Notes: generated by a model from the sequence alone, not told the origin. Numbered from the stretch's first letter, positions 32,085 through 41,767 are shown. The stretch is DNA of 64,000 nt from Clostridia bacterium (GCA_017396395.1 JAFQMF010000017.1:97010-161009), one strand, 5' to 3'. Numbers and translations: made by a program.

Positions 32085-33347
32085 ATGGAAGAGCAAAAAA
32101 TTTACTGTTGTATAGATTTAAAAAGCTTTTATGCTTCTGTTGAGTGTGTAGAGCGTGGTCTTGACCCGTTTGACACAAATCTTGTTGTTGCTGACCCTTC
32201 CAGAGGACGGGGTGGAATTTGCCTTGCAATTACCCCCTATATGAAATCTCAGGGTGTTAAAAACAGATGCAGAATTTTTGAAATCCCCTCCTCTTTAGAA
32301 TACATCACTGCACTCCCCAGAATGAAATTATATATGGAATATTCTGCGGAAATTTACGGAATTTACCTTAAATATATCAGTAAGGAGGATATTCACGTTT
32401 ATTCTGTTGATGAGTGTTTTTTCGACCTTACTCCTTACATTGAGCTTTACGGAAAAACCCCTAGGGAAATTACTATGATGCTTACAAAAGCAGTATTAGA
32501 TGAAACAGGTATTTCTGCCGCCGCAGGCATTGGCACAAATATGTTTCTTGCTAAAGTGGCACTTGATGTTACTGCCAAGCACTCCCCTGACCTTATTGGA
32601 TATTTAGACCAGGACAAATTCAAAAAAGAAATATGGCATCACCGACCTATAACTGATATATGGAACATAGGAAAAGGTATTGCAAAGCGTCTTGAAAAAT
32701 ATGGTCTTTATGACCTTTATGATGTTGCACATTTTAATGAAAAAACACTTTACAAGGAATTTGGAGTAAATGCAGAATTTTTAATTGACCACTCTAAGGG
32801 AATTGAGCCTTGTACTATCAAGGAAATCCAGCAGTTTAAAGCAAAAACAGCTTCTCTTTCCAATAGCCAGATTTTATTCCAGGACTATTACTTTAATGAT
32901 GCTATGCTGGTTATGAAGGAAATGGTGGATTTAGAGGCACTTTCTTTAGTAGATAAAAATTTACTTGCAGGTACAATATCCCTAAAAATAGGATATTCGG
33001 ATAGTAATATTAAACCTGCGGGCGGTATGATGAAGCTTCCTGAATATACAAACTCAAGCGACAAGCTTATTTCTTATTTTACAAAGTATTTTGAAAAGTG
33101 CGTAAACCCAATTCTGCCTATACGAAAAATCACAATCGGCTTAGAGGGACTTATTCAGGAGGAATATGTTCAACTTGATTTATTTTCCGAATACGAAACA
33201 AACGAAAAGGAGCGAAAGGCCCAGAAGGCAATTTTAGAGATAAAGAAAAAATATGGGAAAAATGCTATATTAAAAGGTATGAACCTACAAAACAAAGCTA
33301 CTGCAAGAGTAAGGAACAAATTGATTGGAGGTCATAACGGTGAGTGA
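32085..33347 (+). CDS. Y-family DNA polymerase (UvrX/DinB-like)
   Basis: Error-prone lesion-bypass polymerase, 420 residues. The palm carries CIDLKSFYASVECVERG (residues 9-25; first catalytic Asp) and VYSVDECFFDLTPYI (about 106-120; Asp-Glu pair). The fingers contain KSQGVKNRCRIFEIP, and a helix-hairpin-helix thumb follows (IWNIGKGIAKRLEKYGLYDLYD). The little-finger domain occupies about 240-360. The sequence type is that of Firmicutes UvrX/YqjW polymerases rather than DinB of proteobacteria. Strong GGAAAGGAGGAGG site. It overlaps the YolD-like gene by 8 bases, the standard pairing for this subgroup. Confidence 0.92.
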   Translation: MEEQKIYCCIDLKSFYASVECVERGLDPFDTNLVVADPSRGRGGICLAITPYMKSQGVKNRCRIFEIPSSLEYITALPRMKLYMEYSAEIYGIYLKYISKEDIHVYSVDECFFDLTPYIELYGKTPREITMMLTKAVLDETGISAAAGIGTNMFLAKVALDVTAKHSPDLIGYLDQDKFKKEIWHHRPITDIWNIGKGIAKRLEKYGLYDLYDVAHFNEKTLYKEFGVNAEFLIDHSKGIEPCTIKEIQQFKAKTASLSNSQILFQDYYFNDAMLVMKEMVDLEALSLVDKNLLAGTISLKIGYSDSNIKPAGGMMKLPEYTNSSDKLISYFTKYFEKCVNPILPIRKITIGLEGLIQEEYVQLDLFSEYETNEKERKAQKAILEIKKKYGKNAILKGMNLQNKATARVRNKLIGGHNGE

Positions 33348-33642
33348 CAGAGCAAAACAATTTATGCCCTTTTCCGCTTTGGGGGGTTTTGGAGAGCTAC
33401 TTCGTGAAAAAGAAAAAATAAAATCAGAAAAAAGAGAGCTCTCTTTTGAGATGGAAAAAGAATTGTCAGATAAAATTTCCCTCATTAAAAAAGGTGATAT
33501 TGTCTTTTTAGAATATTTTGAAAATGGTGAATATTTTTCTTTAGAGGGAATTGTTACAAAAATTGATTTTACCTTTAAAACACTTACCATAGTAAAAAAA
33601 GAGCTGCACTTTGAGGATATATTAGAAATAGCCATCAAATAG
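33340..33642 (+). CDS. YolD-like family protein
   Basis: 100-residue cytoplasmic protein of the YolD family, whose genes regularly accompany UvrX/YqjW polymerases in Firmicutes chromosomes, plasmids and prophages. The GTG start (SDRAKQFMPFSALGGFGELLREKE) has GGAGG 8 bases upstream inside the end of the polymerase gene. The family signature DRAKQFMPFSAL is at the N-terminus. An Sm-like/WYL-like beta-rich C-terminal half follows (DIVFLEYFENGEYFSLEGIVTKIDF). It probably modulates the polymerase; the mechanism is unknown. Confidence 0.87.
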   Translation: MSDRAKQFMPFSALGGFGELLREKEKIKSEKRELSFEMEKELSDKISLIKKGDIVFLEYFENGEYFSLEGIVTKIDFTFKTLTIVKKELHFEDILEIAIK

Positions 33643-33706
33643 TACTATGCACCCCAAAAAGTGTTTAACTTTTTGGGGTGCACTTATAGTTTGATGGCTA
33701 TTTTTT
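33626..33706. terminator. Large two-tier bidirectional terminator between yolD and nrdG
   Basis: The outer stem AAATAGCCATCAAA/TTTGATGGCTATTT (14 bp) encloses an inner stem GCACCCCAAAAAG/CTTTTTGGGGTGC (13 bp). The outer right arm runs into TTTTTT. The left arm includes the yolD stop codon, and the right border touches the nrdG stop, so it can serve both converging genes. Confidence 0.8.
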
Positions 33707-34226
33707 ATAATTCTATCAGTACAATTTTCCCTGTTTTTAAAGTCTTCTTCACATCAATAAGCCTTTGATTGGAAGAACCACGAAACTTAAGACTGATGTC
33801 ATAAAGCTCCTGTACAAACTCCCCATCTACCAGTACATCAATACAGGACAGCATATCATCTGTTACCTGGCATCTTGCACGGCTATCACTCAGCAAATCT
33901 TTTTCAAGAGTATAACCGGTATAGCACCATATTGTTTTATCAGGAAGTTCCTTTTTAATTCTTTTTAAAAAGTTCACAAGTCCCTTTTGATTTTCCGGTT
34001 CAAAAGGCTCTCCGCCCAAAAGAGAAAGCCCTGATATATATGGGGGTTTCATTGACTCTATAATAGCATCCTCTGTTTCTTTGGTAAAGGGATTCCCATA
34101 GGCAAAATCCCAGGTTTCCTTATTAAAACAGTTTTTACAATGGTGAGTACAGCCTGAAACAAACAGGCTGGTACGCACTCCTATTCCATTTGCAATATCG
34201 CTAAACTTAATTTCCGCGTAATTCAT
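33705..34226 (-). CDS. nrdG: Anaerobic ribonucleoside-triphosphate reductase activating protein
   Basis: Radical-SAM enzyme that installs the glycyl radical on NrdD. The 173 residues carry the [4Fe-4S] motif in SGCTHHCKNCFN (C-x3-C-x2-C, about residues 25-36), followed by the SAM-binding GGEPF segment (LSLLGGEPFEPENQKG). It is 2 bases downstream of nrdD and transcribed with it. This is the classic pairing for strict or facultative anaerobes. Confidence 0.95.
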   Translation of the reverse strand: MNYAEIKFSDIANGIGVRTSLFVSGCTHHCKNCFNKETWDFAYGNPFTKETEDAIIESMKPPYISGLSLLGGEPFEPENQKGLVNFLKRIKKELPDKTIWCYTGYTLEKDLLSDSRARCQVTDDMLSCIDVLVDGEFVQELYDISLKFRGSSNQRLIDVKKTLKTGKIVLIEL

Positions 34227-34228
34227 AA

Positions 34229-36403
34229 TTAAAGGTGAAGTACCCTTTCCTTAATTTCCTGTGTACGGCCCTGATTCCAGAACTGTGAGCCGATATATCC
34301 GCAGGTTCTTCTGGCAACATTCATCTTATTCTGGTCTCTGTTTCCGCATTTTGGACATTCCCAGATAAGCTTGCCGTCTTCGTCATTTACAATCTGAATT
34401 TCTCCATTATATCCACATTCCTGACAATAGTCACTCTTGGTGTTAAGCTCTGCATACATAATATTATCATAAATAAACTGCATTACAGAAAGCACTGCCG
34501 GAATATTATCCTGCATATTTGGTACTTCAACATAGCTAATAGCACCACCAGGTGAAAGTGCCTGGAACTTTGATTCAAATGCAAGCTTTTCAAAAGCATC
34601 CATCTTTTCTGTAACGTGAACATGATAGCTGTTTGTAATATATGCTCTGTCTGTTACCCCTTCAATTATACCAAATCTCTTCTGAAGACATTTAGCAAAT
34701 CTGTAAGTTGTAGATTCAAGAGGAGTACCATAAAGTGAATAATGAATATTTTCATCTGCTTTCCACTTAGCACAAGCATCATTAAGCTTCTGCATAACCT
34801 TAAGACCAAATGCCTCACCCTCAGCAGTGGTAAGCTTTTTGCCAGTTATCTGATATACACATTCCCAAAGGCCCGCATAACCAAGAGAAATTGTGGAATA
34901 TCCACCGTGAAGAAGCTTGGTAATAGGCTCGCCCTTTTCAAGTCTTGCAAGAGCACCATACTGCCAAAGAATAGGTGCAGCATCAGAAAGTGTACCTTCT
35001 AATCTTTCGTGTCTGCACTGAAGTGCTTTATGACAAAGCTCTAATCTTTCCTCAAGTATTTTCCAGAATTTATCTTCACTCTTAGCTGTGCAAGCAACGT
35101 CAACAAGGTTAATGGTAACAACACCCTGATTAAATCTGCCGTAATATTTAGGCTTCCCGTTTTCATCCACGTATGGAGTAAGGAAGCTTCTGCAACCCAT
35201 ACAGGTATAGCAATTTCCGTTTCCGTTAGAGTCAACTTTATTTTGGAGCATAATCTTCTCTGAAATATAGTCAGGTACCATTCTCTTTGCAGTACACTTG
35301 GCAGCAAGCTCAGTAAGATACCAGTAAGGAGTACCTTCTTTAATATTGTCCTCCTCCAGAACATAAATAAGCTTAGGAAATGCGGGAGTTACATAGACAC
35401 CCTTTTCGTTTTTAACGCCCTGATATCTCTGACGAAGTACTTCTTCAATAATAAGTGCAAGGTCTGCTTTGAGTCTTTCATCCTTAGCTTCGCCAAGATA
35501 CATAAATACAGTTACAAAAGGAGCTTGTCCGTTAGTGGTAAGAAGTGTAACAACCTGATACTGAATTGTCTGCACACCGCGTTTTATTTCGTCAAGAAGA
35601 CGTGCTTCCACAATAGAAGAAACCTTCTCCTGTGTAGGCTCAATACCCAGTTGCTCAAATTCCTTAAGCACCTGACCTGTAATTTTATCTCTTGAAATCT
35701 GCACAAATGGCGCAAGATGTGTAAGACTGATACTCTGTCCGCCATACTGACTGCTGGCAACCTGTGCTATAATTTGTGTAGCTATGTTACAAGCAGTAGA
35801 AAAACTGTGAGGCTTTTCAATCATAGTACCGCTTATAACTGTACCATTATTAAGCATATCCTCTAAGTTCACAAGGTCGCAGTTATGCATATGCTGTGCA
35901 AAATAATCCATATCATGAAAATGAATTATACCATTGTCGTGTGCTTCCACAACCTCAGGAGGAAGTATAAGTCTTTTGGAAATATCTTTACTTACCTCAC
36001 CTGCCATATAATCACGCTGAACACTGTTAACAGTTGGGTTTTTATTGGAATTTTCCTGTTTTACTTCTTCATTATTGCACTCGATAAGTGTAAGAATCTG
36101 GTTATCTGTAGTATTTGCAGTACGAACAAGGTTACGAGTGAAACGGTATCTGATATACCTTTTTGCTGTTTCATACGCACTGTGCTGCATAATATAAGTT
36201 TCTACAAGCTCCTGAACTTCTTCCACAGTAAGAGTTCTGCCTATATTCATACAATATCTTTCAATTTTTGAGGCTATTTCCTTAACCTGTCTGTCGGTAA
36301 GCTCAGGATCCCCGCTTCCTGCCAAATTTGCCTTAGATATTGCTTTTTCAATTTTTTCAACATCAAAAATAACCTCTGTACCATTTCTCTTGATTATCTT
36401 CAT
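34229..36403 (-). CDS. nrdD: Anaerobic (class III) ribonucleoside-triphosphate reductase
   Basis: Reduces NTPs to dNTPs using a glycyl radical; active only without oxygen. The 724 residues start with an ATP-cone regulatory domain (KIIKRNGTEVIFDVEKIEKAI). The large barrel contains the active-site cysteine region CYTCMGCRSFLTPY. The C-terminal zinc site is CQECGYNGEI and ECPKCGNRD. The radical glycine is in RRTCGYIGSQFWNQG (about residues 697-711). A GAGGAG ribosome site precedes the ATG. Upstream lie candidate NrdR operators, consistent with dNTP-responsive repression. Confidence 0.96.
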   Translation of the reverse strand: MKIIKRNGTEVIFDVEKIEKAISKANLAGSGDPELTDRQVKEIASKIERYCMNIGRTLTVEEVQELVETYIMQHSAYETAKRYIRYRFTRNLVRTANTTDNQILTLIECNNEEVKQENSNKNPTVNSVQRDYMAGEVSKDISKRLILPPEVVEAHDNGIIHFHDMDYFAQHMHNCDLVNLEDMLNNGTVISGTMIEKPHSFSTACNIATQIIAQVASSQYGGQSISLTHLAPFVQISRDKITGQVLKEFEQLGIEPTQEKVSSIVEARLLDEIKRGVQTIQYQVVTLLTTNGQAPFVTVFMYLGEAKDERLKADLALIIEEVLRQRYQGVKNEKGVYVTPAFPKLIYVLEEDNIKEGTPYWYLTELAAKCTAKRMVPDYISEKIMLQNKVDSNGNGNCYTCMGCRSFLTPYVDENGKPKYYGRFNQGVVTINLVDVACTAKSEDKFWKILEERLELCHKALQCRHERLEGTLSDAAPILWQYGALARLEKGEPITKLLHGGYSTISLGYAGLWECVYQITGKKLTTAEGEAFGLKVMQKLNDACAKWKADENIHYSLYGTPLESTTYRFAKCLQKRFGIIEGVTDRAYITNSYHVHVTEKMDAFEKLAFESKFQALSPGGAISYVEVPNMQDNIPAVLSVMQFIYDNIMYAELNTKSDYCQECGYNGEIQIVNDEDGKLIWECPKCGNRDQNKMNVARRTCGYIGSQFWNQGRTQEIKERVLHL

Positions 36404-36420
36404 GGCTTAATACTCCTCTT

Positions 36421-36436
36421 CCACAATATATTGTTC
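36421..36436 (-). promoter_or_regulatory. Possible third NrdR-box-like site in the nrdD leader
   Basis: CCACAATATATTGTTC matches the NrdR consensus ACACWATATATWGTGT at about 13 of 16 positions. It lies 18 bases before the nrdD start codon and does not show the paired spacing of the other two sites. Confidence 0.35.
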
Positions 36437-36555
36437 ATTCTATATGTAATATACCAACCAAATACACATCTGGTTGTGTTTTTTTGTTTCGAAATATATT
36501 ATATTATATCACATTATAGTTTGTCAATAGTTTTTTCAAAATTTTCTAACAAAAA

Positions 36556-36602
36556 ACGCAATATCTTGTGCTTTTATTTTTTCAAAAAACTATATATTGG
36601 GT
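36556..36602 (-). promoter_or_regulatory. Paired NrdR-box candidates upstream of nrdD
   Basis: ACGCAATATCTTGTGC (36556-36571, about 13 of 16 consensus positions) and AAACTATATATTGGGT (36587-36602, about 14 of 16). The start-to-start distance is 31 bases, the three-helical-turn spacing typical of NrdR operators. They lie 150-200 bases upstream of nrdD. A sigma-A promoter for nrdD is not obvious by eye. Confidence 0.6.
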
Positions 36603-36667
36603 CAATATTGTTGTTAAAACGCCGTATTTTCCAGGTTTTGGGCACAATATGGATTTTTTCTATACAC

Positions 36668-36705
36668 AAAAAAACACCTCAGTTTTTGAACTGAGGTGCT
36701 TTTTA
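36668..36705. terminator. Bidirectional terminator ending the glycan-transport operon
   Basis: CACCTCAGTT pairs with AACTGAGGTG over a 4-base loop, flanked by A- and T-runs on both sides. On the minus strand it follows the last permease gene by about 35 bases. Confidence 0.85.
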
Positions 36706-36738
36706 TTTAACAAAATAATTCTGTTACAACAAACTTTG

Positions 36739-37716
36739 TTAACCTTTAATACCAACTCTGTCAATACTCTCAAGGAAGAAGTTCTGAGCTACAAGGAATA
36801 CTACTACTAAAGGTGATGTAACAAGTAATGCTGCCGCACTCTTAACATAAGAGAAGTTAAGGTTTTCTGCTGATGATGATGTAAGAGTCTGCATATCAGT
36901 AGAGTTAAATAGCATAACAGCAAGAGGTCTTTCACCAAACTGGAACATTGTACTTGCTGTAAAGTAGTCGTTCCAATGCCATACTATAGAGAACAGGAAT
37001 ACTGTCAGGCAGGATACAAGAGCGTTAGGCATCATAATCTGTACAAATGTACGTATGGGTCCACAACCGTCAATTGTAGCAGCCTCTTCCAAATCCTTTG
37101 GCATACCAAGGAAAAACTGTCTCATAATATAGATAAACAGGCCGGATTTAAGACCAACCCCAAATATAGCAGGTACCCAGAAGGTCCATACACTACTCAG
37201 CAGGTTTACACTGTAACCAAATATTTTTGTAAGCCCGAAAAAGTCGAAATAACGGAAATCCACATACTGTGACATAATATAAGTCTGTACGGGCACAATA
37301 ATTGTTATAATGACACAGGTGAACCAAAGCCCTTTTCCTGGAAACTCAAATCTTGCAAATCCGTATGCCGCAATAGCACAAGAAATAACCTGAATAAGAG
37401 AGCTTCCTACAGCAAGCTGAAGCGTTACTAAAAATGAAGACTGATAGTTCAAATATTTCAAAGCAACATTTATATTGAAAAGACCCATTCTTCTGGGAAT
37501 CCACTTTGTTGTTGCTGCACTGAAAACGTCCTGGCTTATAGCTTTACTTACCATATTAAGTACAGGGTATAAAATAACATACGCCATACCGATAATAAGC
37601 AAAAGTCTGAAAAGTGCCCAAACAAGCTTACCGCACCACTGGAAAAATTGACGGCGGGAGTGAATATCTGTCTTATACATAAATCTTTCTTTTAAAGTCA
37701 TATTTTTAATATCCAT
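36739..37716 (-). CDS. Carbohydrate ABC transporter permease (MalG type), second pair
   Basis: Inner-membrane subunit of a sugar or oligosaccharide importer, 325 residues with about six helices. The ATPase-docking EAA loop is visible as DLEEAATIDGCGPIRTFVQIMMPN (read in pieces, about residues 212-235). AAAGGAGGGG precedes the ATG. It is the last gene of the large glycan locus, 17 bases after its MalF-type partner, and ends at a terminator. The N-terminus is slightly extended (MTLKERFMYKTDIHSRRQFFQWCGK), cytoplasmic and basic. Confidence 0.9.
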   Translation of the reverse strand: MDIKNMTLKERFMYKTDIHSRRQFFQWCGKLVWALFRLLLIIGMAYVILYPVLNMVSKAISQDVFSAATTKWIPRRMGLFNINVALKYLNYQSSFLVTLQLAVGSSLIQVISCAIAAYGFARFEFPGKGLWFTCVIITIIVPVQTYIMSQYVDFRYFDFFGLTKIFGYSVNLLSSVWTFWVPAIFGVGLKSGLFIYIMRQFFLGMPKDLEEAATIDGCGPIRTFVQIMMPNALVSCLTVFLFSIVWHWNDYFTASTMFQFGERPLAVMLFNSTDMQTLTSSSAENLNFSYVKSAAALLVTSPLVVVFLVAQNFFLESIDRVGIKG

Positions 37717-37733
37717 TTATTCATTCCCCTCCT

Positions 37734-38669
37734 TTACTCAACTTTATCCGATACACTTTTGAATATAGTCTTGGTAACTACTATAACAATTACGAAAATT
37801 ATCAAGCAGAATACAAGGCTCATTGCAGATGCGTGACCGAATTCCAGTGAATTAAACTCATTTTTGATATGTCTCATTACAGGGTTATCATAGTATGTAA
37901 AGGAGTCAATTATTGTATAAATTGTACATACAAGTGTAATGGGCATCAACATTGGAAATGTAATTTTCCAGAACTCTTCCCATCCGGTAGCACCTTCCAT
38001 TGATGAAACCTCATAGTAAGATTTTGGTATTGTTTGAAGACCGGACAGATAAAGAAGTATCTGCACGCCGCTTTTCCATGTAATATCAAAAATCTTATCA
38101 ATAACCCCTGTAAGGGTCTCTACAATTTTGGAATTTATTCCTGCCGACATAAGAATATCTTTTAATGCTGTTGACTGGAACAAATAAACCGAATCAGTTG
38201 AGTCACTCATTGTTGTGCTCATTCCTGCTTCACGGAGAATCTGTATTGTTGCACCGGATGCTATAATTACAGGAAGGAAAAAAAGCACTCTTGCAAATGT
38301 TCTTCCTCTGAACTCCTGATTTAATATACTTGCAATAAACATACTGAAAATTGAAATAATAGGTACTTCATACAGCATTGTTCCAAGTGATGTTAAAACA
38401 TTCTGTGTATAATACGGGTCTCTGTTAAATATATAATCATAGTTTGCAAGACCTAAGAATGTTGTTCTAACCGCATACTTTGTCAGCTTTACCTTTGAAA
38501 AAGAGTAAATAACTGATGTAAGCATTGGTTTTGCAAATATGAACAGGAAACCAATAAGCCATATTGCAATAAAGCAATAACCTGTTATGGCATTTCTCTG
38601 GACAAGAGTCATTGGTTTTCTGTCTTTTTTAGTTTTTACTTTAGTCTCTTTTACCATATTTTTAGCCAA
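37734..38669 (-). CDS. Sugar ABC transporter permease (MalF type), second pair
   Basis: Partner of the preceding MalG-type permease; 311 residues. The docking loop reads YYEVSSMEGATGWEEFWKITFPML (in pieces, about residues 216-239). It probably starts at a TTG with GGGGG 8 bases upstream; an ATG four codons later is an alternative. Between helices the protein carries an extended extracellular loop (about 130-190) not seen in minimal MalF proteins. It lies 14 bases downstream of the DUF5696 gene. No ATP-binding gene exists in the locus. Confidence 0.9.
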   Translation of the reverse strand: MAKNMVKETKVKTKKDRKPMTLVQRNAITGYCFIAIWLIGFLFIFAKPMLTSVIYSFSKVKLTKYAVRTTFLGLANYDYIFNRDPYYTQNVLTSLGTMLYEVPIISIFSMFIASILNQEFRGRTFARVLFFLPVIIASGATIQILREAGMSTTMSDSTDSVYLFQSTALKDILMSAGINSKIVETLTGVIDKIFDITWKSGVQILLYLSGLQTIPKSYYEVSSMEGATGWEEFWKITFPMLMPITLVCTIYTIIDSFTYYDNPVMRHIKNEFNSLEFGHASAMSLVFCLIIFVIVIVVTKTIFKSVSDKVE

Positions 38670-38683
38670 TACTCTCGCCCCCT

Positions 38684-41065
38684 TTACTTAACTATGTAGC
38701 TCATTGCAGGAACAACACTTCCGTCTGCAAGAGCAAACTCATTATCAGTGTAGTTTACTACAGCACTTATGCCATTTTCATAAGTTGTAATTGTTATATC
38801 CTCTCCTGCAAAGGAGTGATTAACAATTTTTTGTCCCTTTATCTTTTCATAATAGTCTTTATCTGCCTTGTAGTTGTTTATTATCTTTTCTTTTACAAGG
38901 TCAAAATTAGCACTGAAAAGATAATCCATATAAGTTCCCTTAACGTCACTTGAGGGAGCTGTAAATACAGAATATGTAAGCGCCGCACCTGTTTCAATGG
39001 CTTTAAGTCTTAATATATCCGGGTCAGCAGAAAGGTTTAAGGCTTCTGTTCCATAATCTACAAAACCGTGTAATACCATCTGATAGAAAGGAACGGTTGC
39101 ATCTGCAATTTCACAATAAGCATCTGTTGTAGGTGTTGTTAAAATTGCATCAACATATGGGAAACAATAAGCATTTGCACCATCTACCATAACCTTACCG
39201 GTTTTATTTGATGCATTAATTAAAACTTCTTCCCAGACTTTTTCAGTCTGTGTTCTTACTGTGGAACCCTTCTGGTAGTCAGAATATACCATTGAGCCAA
39301 TAGATTCAACAGCAATACCATGCCCGCTTTTCTTTACATAGCTGTCCAAAAAGCTATCTACCCCATCTCTTAATGCAGTAGGCTTTAACATATACCATTT
39401 TGTACCCAGCTTCATTGGCACTCTGTTTCTCACGATAGTTTTCGGAGACTGATTAAGCTCTTTTGCAGCATTTTTAAATCTGCTGTGTTTAAGCGTACCT
39501 TTTGAATAGTTTACATAGTCTATATTGGGATAGAAATTAATCTTATTTTCTTCCATATATGTAAACAATTCTTTCAGTCCGTCATTTCCGCCAAGGTAAC
39601 TGCTGGCTTTTACCTTTTCATTAACCTTTCCGTCAATACTTGCACTCTGCCAGTTTGTATATCTAATGGTAGGGTCGGATATTCCTTCACCCTTAAGTGT
39701 TTCCACCATATCCTGAAGTTCATCATATCCTGTGAGCTTTTCAGGCATTTCAACAGGCACGCCTAAGATATTTTTATCTTTGTTTACCTGTCCGTAAACA
39801 TCAAGGAATAAGGCCCCTCCGCCGTTTTCCTTCTTCTCCATTTTCTTATCGTTTATAAGATAATCTCTATACTTGTTTGCCATACCAACATATCCGCCGT
39901 TATCGCTTCCAAGTGCATAATATCTTACTGTATAATTGTTATCCTGAAGAAGGGACTTTGTGTATGGAATACCATCTGTTTCACCAATTTCGTCCTCTAC
40001 AATATTTACCTGAACAGAAGAATATACATTGTTAAACGCTGTGTCTTTACCTGCAATATATGCTCTCATAAAGGAAGCTGCAGCACCCTCAGTAACAATA
40101 CCCATCAATGTGCCCTGATTGTTTACTGTACCGAAAACAGGCATATATACACCGTTTTTCTTTCTTGCATATTCCTTAGTATTATAATATCTTCCATATA
40201 CAGGCATATCGTACATATCATAGTTTTCTCTGCCATTATTATAATTAACTATAACCCCTGACTCATCAGGAAGGAACATATAACCTGTATCATTCATTCC
40301 GGCTGCACCGAACATTGGAAGAAGATCAATTCGCGTAATATGGTAGTCAATCTGAGCTATTCTGGTATTAAAACCAACATCACCTGTTGACTGCTTTTCA
40401 ACACTTACTGTATCAAATATACTTTCATCTGTAAGAATTGAAACCTCCATATAATCATCTTTTACAGTATATTGTAAAACAATTTTAAAATTAAGTCTTG
40501 GCATTGTATAAATAAACTTAATGCCGTTTTCTACAGCCTCTGTTTTAAAACAATCCCCTAAAACAATTTCTTCATACCCTGCGTTCTCGTTTAATCCTGC
40601 TAATTTATTAAACATTCTGCTAGCAAGCGATGGGGTATTTTTCTTTTTTGTATATTTAAGGCTGTCCATTGAGCTGTTTGTTGTAAGATGGTTATAACCC
40701 TGTGTATATTCAATTGAAAACTGAGAATAAAGTCTTTCTTTATTTTCTCCAATATCAATCGAGCTGTTTTTATCAGCAGGATTACTCAGCCACTGGGTTC
40801 CGTTTATTTTATCAACAAATTTTATTTCACCTATTGCCTTATCTGCATAAAGTGCAACCTTATCTGTTTCTGCAACAAGTTCAAAAACAGGGTCGCTTAA
40901 TTGTACGCCAGCTACCTTTTCAAGAGAAGTATTTCCCCCTGTGGTTGCCTGCTCTTCTCCGGCAGTTTCTGCTTCATCTGCAATAACTATGTTAGATGCA
41001 AATGTCATGGAGAAAATCATAGCAAAACAAAGGCAAAGAATTGATAACTTTTTCATTTTCTTCAC
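38684..41065 (-). CDS. Secreted DUF5696-domain protein, putative glycan-active
   Basis: 793 residues with an N-terminal signal peptide (KKLSILCLCFAMIFSMTFASN), so exported. The remainder is of the DUF5696 type regularly found inside clostridial and paenibacillar sugar ABC operons. The N-terminal half looks beta-rich (about 70-330, e.g. FIYTMPRLNFKIVLQYTVKD). The second half resembles a TIM-barrel glycosidase core, with DPTIRYTNWQSASIDG and a YPNIDYVNYSKG strand. No lipobox Cys follows the signal. Enzymatic activity is not demonstrated by any motif I can name. Start is GTG at 41065 (GGAG 10 bases away) or the nearby ATG. Confidence 0.75.
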   Translation of the reverse strand: MKKMKKLSILCLCFAMIFSMTFASNIVIADEAETAGEEQATTGGNTSLEKVAGVQLSDPVFELVAETDKVALYADKAIGEIKFVDKINGTQWLSNPADKNSSIDIGENKERLYSQFSIEYTQGYNHLTTNSSMDSLKYTKKKNTPSLASRMFNKLAGLNENAGYEEIVLGDCFKTEAVENGIKFIYTMPRLNFKIVLQYTVKDDYMEVSILTDESIFDTVSVEKQSTGDVGFNTRIAQIDYHITRIDLLPMFGAAGMNDTGYMFLPDESGVIVNYNNGRENYDMYDMPVYGRYYNTKEYARKKNGVYMPVFGTVNNQGTLMGIVTEGAAASFMRAYIAGKDTAFNNVYSSVQVNIVEDEIGETDGIPYTKSLLQDNNYTVRYYALGSDNGGYVGMANKYRDYLINDKKMEKKENGGGALFLDVYGQVNKDKNILGVPVEMPEKLTGYDELQDMVETLKGEGISDPTIRYTNWQSASIDGKVNEKVKASSYLGGNDGLKELFTYMEENKINFYPNIDYVNYSKGTLKHSRFKNAAKELNQSPKTIVRNRVPMKLGTKWYMLKPTALRDGVDSFLDSYVKKSGHGIAVESIGSMVYSDYQKGSTVRTQTEKVWEEVLINASNKTGKVMVDGANAYCFPYVDAILTTPTTDAYCEIADATVPFYQMVLHGFVDYGTEALNLSADPDILRLKAIETGAALTYSVFTAPSSDVKGTYMDYLFSANFDLVKEKIINNYKADKDYYEKIKGQKIVNHSFAGEDITITTYENGISAVVNYTDNEFALADGSVVPAMSYIVK

Positions 41066-41112
41066 TGTTTGTACTCTCCTTTTTGTAAAATCTATCAGTT
41101 TAACTTTTTTAT

Positions 41113-41766
41113 CTAACTGAAAAATCTATAAATAATCTCGTAATATAAACCAACTATAAATGAACTTACCTGCTGGTATAAGCTGTAAACAAGAACTCCT
41201 AAGAATACTATTATAGCTACACCAAGTGCAGTAAGTGCAAGCATACTGAGAGTTTTACCAAAAGTAAAGTCATGAATTTTCGCAAGTGCTATCACAAGTA
41301 AAAGTGCTGTCCATATCCAGGCTATTACTTCAACAGCGTTAAGGAACACACCTTCATCTTCTGAAAGGAACTTACTGAAAACAGTTACAATAACATTTGA
41401 GAAAATTACCGGTATAAGTGCATAGGCACTTGCAGTTACAATCTCTTTAAAGGAACCTTCTCCATCCATAAGGGTGGTAACGCTCCAATTGGCAATTGTT
41501 GCAATCATGAAAATACCAAGAGTACTTATTAAAAGTATAATGATATTAATTTCATCAGGATTTTGAAGATTAAATACAAAGTCCTTATACTGTGTTTTAA
41601 GCACTGTGGTAATGTACCAAACAATAAGCACGCCTATTCCAAAAGGAAGACATTCCTTTCGGTTATATTTCATTTCCTGAAAACCATCAGCAGGATGAAT
41701 AAGGGAATAGAAGGGGTACACAAATGGACTCATGGTTGCGTAATAATTTTGTCTTTTACCTGCCAT
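41113..41766 (-). CDS. Yip1-family integral membrane protein
   Basis: 217 residues with about five hydrophobic helices (for example ECLPFGIGVLIVWYITTVL, IIILLISTLGIFMIATIANW and LSMLALTALGVAIIVFLGVLVYSLY). The soluble N-terminus MSPFVYPFYSLIHPADGFQEMKYNRK is the typical entry of bacterial Yip1-like proteins. The ATG has GAAGGAGGG upstream and lies 1 base past the stop of the propeller protein. Constant co-occurrence with DUF5696 and NHL-type proteins in sugar ABC operons suggests a structural or assembly role; this is inference from context. Confidence 0.75.
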   Translation of the reverse strand: MAGKRQNYYATMSPFVYPFYSLIHPADGFQEMKYNRKECLPFGIGVLIVWYITTVLKTQYKDFVFNLQNPDEINIIILLISTLGIFMIATIANWSVTTLMDGEGSFKEIVTASAYALIPVIFSNVIVTVFSKFLSEDEGVFLNAVEVIAWIWTALLLVIALAKIHDFTFGKTLSMLALTALGVAIIVFLGVLVYSLYQQVSSFIVGLYYEIIYRFFS

Positions 41767-41767
41767 A

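Noticed and set aside
33649..33681. GCACCCCAAAAAG...CTTTTTGGGGTGC resembling an insertion-sequence inverted repeat
   Set aside because: It is nested in a longer stem between converging genes with a T-run, so it is a terminator; there is no transposase or target duplication.
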